This document shows, in pieces, positions 55,893 through 64,000 of a DNA stretch of 64,000 nt. Each line of letters opens with the position of its first letter. Position 1 is the stretch's first letter. The stretch is from Heterocephalus glaber (lineage: Eukaryota; Chordata; Mammalia; Rodentia; Bathyergidae), in contig NW_004624882.1 in the NCBI RefSeq assembly GCF_000247695.1, positions 2,274,985 through 2,338,984 on the forward strand. The letters are read 5' to 3'. Below the pieces are notes generated by a model. The model was given only the letters and a program-made list of their open reading frames with translations. It was not told the origin of the DNA and searched no databases. The translations under genes and the position numbers were made by a program.

Positions 55893-57048
55893 GACAACAA
55901 AAATTCTGTGCAATAAGGTAGAAATGAACTATGATGAATGATAGTATAGATTATGTTTAAAGTTCCATTTAAAAAATGGGAAAACAGAAAGAAAATATAG
56001 AAAGAAAAACTAGGACAACAAGTAGGCCCAGTTCCCTGATTTGGGGCAAATATTTAGCTTGCATTTTGGGGGTATTTCCATGTTTTATTTACATTTCCTT
56101 GGGGTTTTAATTTTTTTAATTTTGTAGTGAATTTTATGTAACATAAAATTAACCATTTTAAAGCAAACAATTCTGTAGCAATTAGTACATTCACAATGTT
56201 GTGCAACTAGAATCTTTACCTAGTTCCAAAATATTTTAATCATTCCAAAATGAAACCCTCTACCCATAGAACAGTCATTCTCCATTCCTATCCTTTCAGG
56301 GTCCTTGGAAACCATTACTCTGCTTTCTATCTCTGTGGATTTCCCTATTCTGGATATTTCATAGAAATGGAATCATACACCATAATTTTTTGTGTATAGT
56401 CTCTAACTTTAGCATAATGTTTTAAAGGTTTATCCACATTGTAGTATGTGTGAAGACTTCATTATTTTTATGACTAAAAAAACATATATATCGCCGTTTG
56501 CTGATCCTTCTGTTGATGGACATTTGGGAAGTTTCTACCTTTTAGCTCATGTGAATAGTGCTAACACAAATACGTACATACATGTATTTGTTTGAATATC
56601 ACTTTTCAATTCTTTTACTTATGACAAAAAATTGCTAAGTATTTTAGTAATTCTGTTTAGGTTTTTGAGGAATCACTGAACTCTATTCCATGGTGGCTGA
56701 ACCATTTTCCATGTTTTCCAGAAACATCCAAAAGTTTTAACTTCTCACCAACATATGTTACTTTCCATATTTTTGACAGTAGTCATCCTAGTGGGTCACA
56801 AAGGGTTACCTCATTGTGGTTTTGATTTTTCAATTCTCTAATGACTCACAAGAATGAACATATTTTCACGTGTTTGTTGGTCATTTACATATCTTCTTTG
56901 GGGAAATGCATATTCAAGTCTTTTGCCCATTTTTATCCAGGTTGTCTTTTTGTTACTGAGTTGTCATAGTCCTTTTATATTCTAGACACTAGGACACTAT
57001 CAGAAATATGATTTGCAAATATTTTCTTCCATTATTTGGATTGTCCTC

Positions 57049-57421
57049 TTATTTTTCTTTTACTGCTCTGGAGATCATATCCAGGAACTTTGCAGTGGGC
57101 TACAGCCCAAGCTCATTCATTTTAAAATTTCTTTTGAGTTTTTATTAGTACATGTTCATAGTACATAATGATTAAATTTCTTGTGGGGAGTTGGTACACA
57201 TACATAACTCATCTTAATTATCATTTCATTTCCTTCACAATCCCTCTCTCTTCCCTCCCTCTATCTCTTAGTCTTCTCTTTTGCAGAAGATTTAGCCCAT
57301 TCTTTTGTTTTTATTTTGAGACGGGGTCTCACTGTGTCACTAAATTTTCCAGGCTGGACTCAAACATGTGATCCTCCAGCCTCAGCCTCCCAGAGTGCTG
57401 GGTTTTCAGGCATGTGTCACC
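57049..57421 (-). mobile_element. B1-dID dimeric SINE, antisense, split by an L1 tail
   Basis: The ID part at 57060-57110 (CTCTGGAGATCATATCCAGG, GTGGGCTACAGCCCAAGC) is separated from the B1 part at 57300-57421 (TTTTGAGACGGGGTCTCACT, CTCAGCCTCCCAGAGTGCTG) by an antisense L1 3' end. Confidence 0.8.
57118..57300 (-). mobile_element. L1 3' end, antisense, inserted into a SINE
   Basis: TTTTATTAGTACATGTTCAT, GGGGAGTTGGTACACATACA, the pyrimidine-rich CTCTCTTCCCTCCCTCTATC, then TTTTGCAGAAGATT. The flanks CTCATTCATTTT and CCCATTCTTTT look like a diverged target duplication. Confidence 0.78.
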
Positions 57422-57477
57422 ATGCCTGCCTTCACTTCCTTGATAATGTCCTTTGATGAACAAAAGATTTTAATTTG

Positions 57478-57565
57478 GGGATGGAGATGTAGCTCAGTGG
57501 TAGAGATCTTGCTAGTATGTGTGAGGCCCTGAGTTTGATCCCAGCACTGAGAGAAAAGAAAAAAA
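57478..57565 (+). repeat. ID-type SINE, sense, classic core
   Basis: GGGGATGGAGATGTAGCTCA, GTGGTAGAGATCTTGCTAGT, GAGGCCCTGAGTTTGATCCC and an A-rich tail. Confidence 0.85.
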
Positions 57566-57784
57566 GATTTTCATTTTGATGAAGTCTAATTTGCCTGTGT
57601 TTTCTTTTGTTGTGTGTTATTTAGGCTTCATACCTAAGAATCCAATGGCAAATCCAAAGTCCTGAAGACTTATTCTTCACTCATAGTTTGATCTTCTTTA
57701 TGGTTTTAGCTCTTATGTCTAGATCATTTGTTCATTTTCAGTTAATTGTTGTAAATAATGTTTGGTAAACTTTTAAGAGATTTG

Positions 57785-58046
57785 GGTTTTTTGGTTTGTT
57801 TGTTTGTTTTAGTACTAGAGTACTGGGTATTGATGCCAAGGCCTTCACACTGGGCTACAGCCCTATTCCTCTGAGGTTTTTTTGTTTGCTTGTAGTTTTT
57901 TCTTTGTTTGTTCTGTTTTTTGTTTTGAGACAAGTACTCACTTAGTCACTAAGTTGTCCAGGCTAGGCTCAAACAAATTGATGTTCCTCCTGCCTCAGTC
58001 TCCAGAGGTGCTGGGATTATAGGCCTGTGCCAGCACACCTGGCTTT
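57785..58046 (-). mobile_element. B1-dID dimeric SINE, antisense, with GTTT-rich linkers
   Basis: GGGTATTGATGCCAAGGCCT and GGGCTACAGCCCTATTCC, then TTTTGAGACAAGTACTCACT, CCTGCCTCAGTCTCCAGAGG and TTATAGGCCTGTGCCAGCAC. Linker and tail are expanded in (TTTG)n. The minus-strand Lys/Gln/Asn-rich ORF here is that tail read backwards. Confidence 0.85.
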
Positions 58047-59169
58047 TAGCTATTAAGAAACTTGTAATGATAAGTGAGCTATCACTAGCTTATTTCAAAG
58101 TTTGTAGCCACTAACTTCCCATTGACTGAGCATTCCCACACAGTATCAAGGCTAAAACAGATATGTGAAACAAATCACTCTTCGTGTATAAACTTAATTC
58201 TTGGGGATTTTTCCCCATAAAATTATACTCCCCGGGGTTCTGGATTTCTGTCTGGCCACTCACATGAACTTTATAATTTCATTATTGACATCTAATATTT
58301 TGCTTCTGTTTTTGAATACTCTTTATAAATCTTCCTTTAAATATTTCACATAAATCTAACAGGAGAAAAGATTAAGGGACTGACCCATGATAGGTCTAGG
58401 AGGTAGAAGATGAACCTGTGCTTAGAGGAAGCTAGGATTACAGATTGGGAAGAGAGATCATAAGTGTTTTGCTCATGATGCTGCGTCCAAAGATCTATTC
58501 TTCAATCAACATGGCAGAGTGACTGGTCGGTGCATAAAGAATAAAAAGAGCCATAGCTTTCGATCTTACATAGAGACTATCTGATGTCCTGAGGAAACTT
58601 ATTTTTAAGAGAGGCTGGAACACTGCTTGGAAGGATTCTACCATGCAAAGGAAAGAATGCACACATATAGAGTGTGTGCCAGGCATTTTGCTGTGAAACA
58701 GCAGTGAATAAGTTAGATGTGACCCTGCTTTCATGGAGCTTAAAATGCAAAGTAGAAAGAGATGAAAAAAGTATGCAGCTTTATCCTTAGGAGATTGTGC
58801 TTAAAGCAAATGATAATGAAAATCCACAAAGGTATGGTAAAGAGATGAAGACAAGAGCTCCTCCTAAGCACACAACATAACAGCATGTACATCTTTTTAC
58901 TACAAGGCTATGCCTATTAGGGTAAATGTTAATAAAATTTAAATGCATCATGAATGAAGAGTCAACAATTGCTGGTGTTGAGTTTGGTGTTAGAAAAAGG
59001 ACTTCCCCTGAGCATGATACCTAAATATGGCCCACATGTGGGTTTCCTTTCTCACGTCATGTTGCCAGTGTGAGGTGAAAAGCTTTAAGTTGGAAATTGA
59101 ATAGAGTGACCTTGGATTGGAGGTACTTCTAGGTGACTGATGGGAACAAACACAGTATATTCTGCAGGA
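58047..59169. other. Mostly unannotated; L2/MIR-class fragment at 58660-58745
   Basis: GAGTGTGTGCCAGGCATTTT and TGACCCTGCTTTCATGGAGC (58670-58738) resemble the ancient repeat tail also seen at 49935. Nothing else is recognised. Confidence 0.4.
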
Positions 59170-61684
59170 ACTTGGTCTCAACACAGACATCAAGCAATGA
59201 CCACAAATGAACTTCCAAGATACATTAGCTCTAGTGAAAAATAATAAAATAGACAAAACAACATGAGATTCAGCAGAAATCAGATCCACAAATACATCAG
59301 GTATTCGAATAAGCAAAACCCAAATCTAAAAAGAAAGAAAATGGTTTTAAAATCATGAAAGAGGAGCTTGTAAATATGAGTAGGAAGCACAGAAAAAGAA
59401 ATCAAGATTTGGAAAAACAATCATGAAGTGAAAGTGTAAATAAATTAAAAAGTTTATAAACAATTAAAACAGAGACACTAAATCCGCTGGAAGAGAGAAT
59501 AGGTAGAACACTTGAGGACATAGGAGTAGGCAAAGGCTTCATGAACAAAATCCAGACTGCATGGGAAATACTACAAAGAATCAACAATTGGGACTGCATC
59601 TTATTAAAAAGCTTTTGCAAAGCAAGAGAAACCACCAAAAGAGTGGAGAGACAACTCACAGCATGGGAAAAAACTTTTTACCAGCTGTTCCTCACACAAA
59701 GGACTACTATCTAGAATATATAAAGAACTCAAAGAAATCAGACCCCCCCCAAATTTAGAGATCCAATCCAAAAAATGGGCATCTGAAATGAACAGACACT
59801 TCTCAAATGAAAAAGCAGAAACAACAAACAAATATATGAAAAAAAATGTTGAACATCACTGGTCATTTGTGAAATGCAAATTAAAACAACACTGAGATTC
59901 CATCTCACTCCAGAATGGCTGCTAACAAGAAATCAACCATTAACAAACACTGGCAGGGATGTGGGGAAAAAGGAACCCTTCTCCACTGTTGCTGGGAGGG
60001 TAGACTGGTGCAACCACTGTGGAAATCAGTGTGGAAATTTCTCAAAAAGCTAAAACTAGAGGTTCCATTTGACATCGCTATTCCTCTGCTTGGTATCTTC
60101 CCAAAAGAATTAAAAGCATCATACCACAGCGAAATATGTGCACCCATGTTTATAGCAGCACAGTTGGTAATAGCTAAAACTTGGAAACAGCCCAAATGCC
60201 CATCAACCAATGAATGGATATAGAAGATGTGTTTTTTTATACAATGGAGTACTACTCTGCCATAAAGAACGAGCTTCAGACATTCATAGCTAAATGCACG
60301 AACCTTGAGACCATACTCTTAAGTGAAATAAATCAGACACACATGTGTAAATATCACATTGTTTCTCTGATGTGAAAACAGAAAATGGAAATAAGGACTA
60401 AAATGTATAATAGATATCTGGAAATGGGAAGAAAATGTTCAAATGGGAATGGGAGCAAGGGAGGGGGGAGCGAGAAAGGAAAAGGGACAAGAAAAAAAGT
60501 GAAAATAGAAGGAAAAATGGAAACAAACCTTTTGTACATAGAGAGGGGAATGGGGCTCAAGGGGAGGGGGGAAATGGGAAAAAAAGAGGCAGGATGTATG
60601 GTGTACAGGTGCAAATTCCCTATGATGAGTGTTATTATTATGTATGCCTAAAATGCACCAATAAATGTTTTGTTATATAAAAAAAATAAAAGCTAAAAAA
60701 AGTTAATAGACAAAAACCTATAATAGATTAGCAAATTTAACTTAGTTCAATAACTGTTGAACTATATGATATCCAATGAAGTTATTCCAGATTCAGCTCA
60801 GAGGATAAAGGGTTGAAAATGTTCAAGTGTCCAGAGGCATAATAGATAACACAAGGTGGTTTATGCATCTAATCGGGCTTAAGGAGAAAATTTTAGAAAG
60901 AAAGCATAGCATCAATGTTTGAACATTAAGTAGCTGGGATTTTTACAGAATTTCTGAAAGATATCTCAATCTTACAGTGCAAGAATTTTAATGAATTCCA
61001 AGTAGGATAAACAAGAAGAAAAATATAACTAGGTATTTCGTAGTAGAAATATATAGCAACAACAACAAAAGACAAGATCAGGGAAAAGTAGAGAAAAGAT
61101 AGTTCATCTACAAAGAATTGCAATTTGACTGACAGATGTTTTCTCTACTGCAACAGCACAAACCAGAAGATGGTTCTAAGAGGAAAGAATAAATAGTTCC
61201 ACCTAGAGTTGTATATCTAGCAAAACTATCAGGAACACAGTGAAAAAAAATATATATATATATATATTTGAAGGCAAACAAAAATAGAAAGAATATATTC
61301 ACAATACTCATCAAACAAAACTCTAAACCATAGATGTTATCCAAAATGAAATTGATGGAAAGTCTAACCCAAAGAAATACATAGTAAGATATTTGTAAAT
61401 AAATGTATTAAAAGATTGAATATATAAAAAGTACTAACAACTTCTTAAAGTTAAAAAGATATATAAAATTCTATATACTGGACATATAATTTGGGGATGG
61501 TGATTGGAGCTAAAGACTTCTAAATTTCTTTTACTTTTCAGCAGTATGGCACAATGTTCATTAACATTGTAACACTCACATGATAAAATACCTAGAATTA
61601 GCAATATAAATAGGTACTAAGTATGACTTCAAATCTAGAAGGTAAAGATGCATTCAAAAAGTAGGACAAAAGATAGAATTCTAG
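59170..61684 (+). mobile_element. HAL1-type LINE remnant, sense, split by a truncated L1
   Basis: CACAAATACATCAGGTATTC, ATCATGAAAGAGGAGCTTGT and AATCCGCTGGAAGAGAGAAT lie before the L1 at 59505. GTTGTATATCTAGCAAAACT and AAGAAGATGG-like ORF1 and tail landmarks follow it to about 61.68 kb. It is heavily decayed. A short (TA)n tract lies at 61251-61268. The family call is from remembered consensus and the boundaries are approximate. Confidence 0.5.
59505..60675 (+). mobile_element. 5'-truncated L1: ORF2 C-terminus plus 3'UTR
   Basis: Sense L1 sequence starting within ORF2 (GGGACTGCATCTTATTAAAA). Two open segments in one frame (59561-59758 and 59915-60223) encode the ORF2 C-terminal region, with recognisable [20 protein letters not shown] and [17 protein letters not shown]. 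This cysteine-bearing C-terminal part of ORF2p is needed for retrotransposition in L1 generally. Stops follow, so the copy is dead. The 3'UTR contains a polypurine block (60445-60600) and ends ATGCACCAATAAATG with an A-rich tail. Confidence 0.9.
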
Positions 61685-63005
61685 AGCAACCCCCAGGCAC
61701 ACACACCAGCCACGAGCGTAGCTGCGTGGGGAGAGCACCCTGGGTTGACCGGAGCCCCACTCTGTCATTCCCCACTACAGAGGCACAGGGGGACATAAAG
61801 GCCATTGTCCTGAGCTGCAGAAGTGAACAACAGAGAGAGGGCCTCTCTCAGGCTCCCTGATAAAAACTGAAGCCCACTGGAAAAGTGAAGAGAATCTCTG
61901 CAATAAAGGCACACCAGACCACTGTACTTCGTAAGTTGGAGGGATCATCACCTCCCATCAGAACCTAGACTATCTTCAGGGGAAAGGCAGCTGGAACCTG
62001 CAATAGAACCTTGCAGAGGTCAACCCTGCAGGAGGACTGGAGCTCAACTTGGGACTTACAGCCAGAAATCTGCCTGAATCTCTCCTGTCGGTGATTGGCT
62101 TGCTGAGACTCATTGACTTATAACTGCACACTGCTGCCCACGTTGTCTATTGTGACAGCAGAGACATACCCTGAAGGGGTCCCTTAATTTTTATCTTTTA
62201 TTTGTTATTTTCAAAATTACCATTATTTTTTTGCTCTTTTTTTTCATTTTTTTTCTTGTTTTTCTACTCTTAAAATTTTTATTTTTCTCTTTTTCTTTCT
62301 TTTCTCTTTTCTTTCTCTCCCTCTCTCCCTCACTCCCATGCTGTCTCACATTGTTCTTCATCTCCCTTTGTGTTCCTGTTCTGGCCTTAATTCATATTGC
62401 TTCTTTATTTGTCTTTTCTTCTCTTTCTTTCTCTCAACTGTGTCCTCTGGCCTCACTGCTAACCTTCCCCTATCCTTCTACCTACATATCCCTCCCTCTC
62501 CAACTCCTTCTAACTCCCCATCCTGAATGGTAAAGTTGCTATATTGAAGAGTTTATTCACTATAAACAAATGTTGACTTGGTCCTTGATTTTGATTTATT
62601 GCACAGAGTTAAAGGTGATAGATTAATAACTCCCACAAATTGTCATTTTCTAAGAGGTACTTGATGCTATTGTGTTGCTGATTGTATCACTTGGGCAAAG
62701 GTGTTGTGATTGATCTAATCAGTTGTCCTTCCTGGTGTAGTGAAAATGAGATAACCTCAGAGCCATTAGAGACTCAAAACCTAAAGAGCAGCTATATCTG
62801 GAAGACACCTCTGAGAAGCAATCATTCCATAAGCATTCTAAATACATCAAAAAAGATACTTACAATAAGCAACTTCAAAGTATCAACCCAGGAACTAAAC
62901 CAAGGACAGTACCAAAAACAAAAATGAGAAGTGAGGCATTTAAGTGAGGCACAAACTCAGACTTCCACCCCACAAAAGGCAAATTCTGGGGGAAAGGAGG
63001 TGAAA
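61685..63005 (+). mobile_element. L1 5'UTR of a young, probably full-length element
   Basis: A GC-richer segment (61685-62180) with GAACCTGCAATAGAACCTTG and ACTTATAACTGCACACTGCT is followed by a T-rich tract (62190-62310). A transitional region then leads to ORF1. The upstream boundary with HAL1-like sequence near 61685 is approximate. L1 5'UTRs carry the internal pol II promoter, but no specific promoter site could be pinned down. An upstream frame in phase with ORF1 ends at TGA 62925-62927. The 3' end, and so the target duplication, lies outside the window. Confidence 0.7.
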
Positions 63006-64000
63006 ATGTTTGATAATCAACCACTTGGACATCCTGAACTGATAGCACAGGAAGTAACAAAACAGATGAATGAGGCTCTAGAACGATTCAAAACAGAAAT
63101 AATCTCCCAGATAACTACAGAGATGGTGAACAGAGTGAAAGACATGATTAGAGGCTCTAGAACAGAAACAGATTTAAAAAAAATAGATGAGCTCAGAAGC
63201 ATGCTGGAAGCCATGAATGCCCAGCATAAGAAAGAAACGGACACCATGATTGCCCAACATAAGAAAGAAATGGAATCTATGGAACAGATTCAAACAGATA
63301 TTCAGGAGATTAAAAACTCCATTGAAAGCATGCAGAGCAGATTAAGGGAATCTGAAGAAAGAATATCAGATATAAAAGACAGGGTTGTGGTTAAAGACCA
63401 TGAAAACAGAGATTTCTTAAAAATAGTAAGGGATCACGAGAAATCAATCCAGCAGCTGCTAGATGATGCAAAGAAGAATAACATAAGACTGATAGGAGTC
63501 CACGAAAAAACAGAAGAAAGTACAATTGACATAAAAAAAAGTGTTCACAGAAGTAATAGTAGAAAACTTCCCAGACAGAGGTGGAGAATTGGACATACAG
63601 ATAAATGAGGCATATAGAACTCCAACTAGCCATGGTCAAAAAAAATCCACACCTGGACATATAACAGTCAAGATCCCAGAAACCAAACAAAAGAACAAAA
63701 TCCTACAGGCAGTTAGAGAAAAGAAACAAATCACCTACAAAGGAATGCTCATCAGAATCATGGCAGACTCCTCAACACAAACCCTCAAATCAAGGAGAGC
63801 CTGGAGTGAAGTATTTCAAGCCCTAAAAGAAAACAACTTCCAACCTAAACTGTTGTACCCTGCAAACTTGTCTTTCAAAATCGATGGGGAAATTAGATAC
63901 TTCCACGACAAAGAACACCTGAGAAATTTCATGAACACCAAACCAGCACTCCAAACAATTCTAAGCAATGTCCTAGAAAAAGACAATGAAGGTCACAACT
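63006..64000 (+). pseudogene. L1 ORF1 (RNA-binding chaperone), one frameshift, runs off the window
   Basis: ORF1p is the trimeric RNA-binding chaperone of L1. The first in-frame ATG is at 63006. GTG and TTG codons further upstream in the frame are not used as starts here. Residues 1-150 are a Lys/Glu-rich coiled coil containing a duplicated 11-residue unit. RLIGVHE near codon 165 is the RNP2-like strand of the RRM. At the A8 run 63533-63540 the frame slips. The frame starting at 63541 stays open to the window end with the C-terminal landmarks EAYRTP, REKKQITYKGMLIRI, RRAWSEVFQALKENNFQP and LSFKIDGEI. Removing the effect of one extra A would account for it. Either a real indel or a homopolymer sequencing error is possible. 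Confidence 0.9.

Larger units (their letters stand above)
56110..57780 (-). mobile_element. L1M 3' half, antisense, with nested insertions
   Basis: AGTGAATTTTATGTAACATA, TTCTGTAGCAATTAGTACAT and TGAAACCCTCTACCCATAGA mark the antisense L1M 3'UTR. GCTGATCCTTCTGTTGATGG, CATTTGGGAAGTTTCTACCT and TTGCCCATTTTTATCCAGGT mark antisense ORF2. It resumes after SINEs near 57570-57770 with TTGATGAAGTCTAATTTGCC. Frames are fully broken. Confidence 0.85.

Noticed and set aside
58495..59316. Minus-strand ORFs of 79 and 108 codons
   Set aside because: No recognised motif, and the second overlaps HAL1-like antisense sequence; chance frames.
62931..63005. Extending L1 ORF1 upstream to 62931
   Set aside because: The codon at 62931 is GTG. 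The first in-frame ATG is at 63006, and eukaryotic GTG initiation would need evidence.

Overview
This is vertebrate nuclear DNA: AT-rich, dense in interspersed repeats, and without a recognisable protein-coding gene, rRNA gene or functional tRNA gene. The repeat mix points to a rodent that is neither a murid nor a squirrel: 7SL-derived B1 monomers, B1-dID dimers (B1 fused to a tRNA-derived ID unit), and a young ID-type SINE with a diagnostic CCGGGGATTTAGCTCAGTGGTTCC head. A castorid (beaver) fits best from memory, but I could not search, so the species call is an inference. Ancient mammalian layers (L2, MIR, MER5/MER20, MLT1/MST LTRs, HAL1, L1M) lie underneath.

Layout. 0.8-2.8 kb is a decayed HAL1 interrupted by a young SINE. 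The A-tail of that SINE carries an Illumina TruSeq adapter with an 8-base index (2055-2120), an assembly contaminant rather than biology. 3.9-5.5 kb holds a hAT-type MITE, two antisense MaLR-type solo LTRs with 5-bp target duplications, and a SINE. 7.1-10.0 kb is a long L2 remnant split by an LTR. 12.5-14.9 kb is an MLT1 LTR split by an L1M, which is itself split by two SINEs. 16.6-21.8 kb is L1 and LTR debris, including a 5'-inverted (twin-primed) L1. 21.8-31 kb is sparse sequence with MIR, SINEs and a second twin-primed L1. 33.3 kb has a TIR-bearing MITE. 36.4-37.3 kb is a B1-dID split by a solo LTR. 48.0 kb is a GATA microsatellite. 50.5-54.7 kb has three weak exon-like ORFs next to splice-acceptor-like sequence. 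56.1-58.0 kb is an antisense L1M carrying nested SINEs and an L1 tail. 59.2-61.7 kb is a second HAL1 carrying a 5'-truncated L1. From about 61.7 kb to the end is the 5' part of a young L1: a 5'UTR, then an ORF1 that is open except for one frameshift at an A8 run.

The window works as an intergenic or intronic landing zone for retrotransposons. The best-supported content is the insertion chronology given by target-site duplications and nesting, the young L1 ORF1, and the adapter artefact. I found no undescribed gene system. The nearest leads are the exon candidates at 50.6, 52.8 and 54.5 kb.
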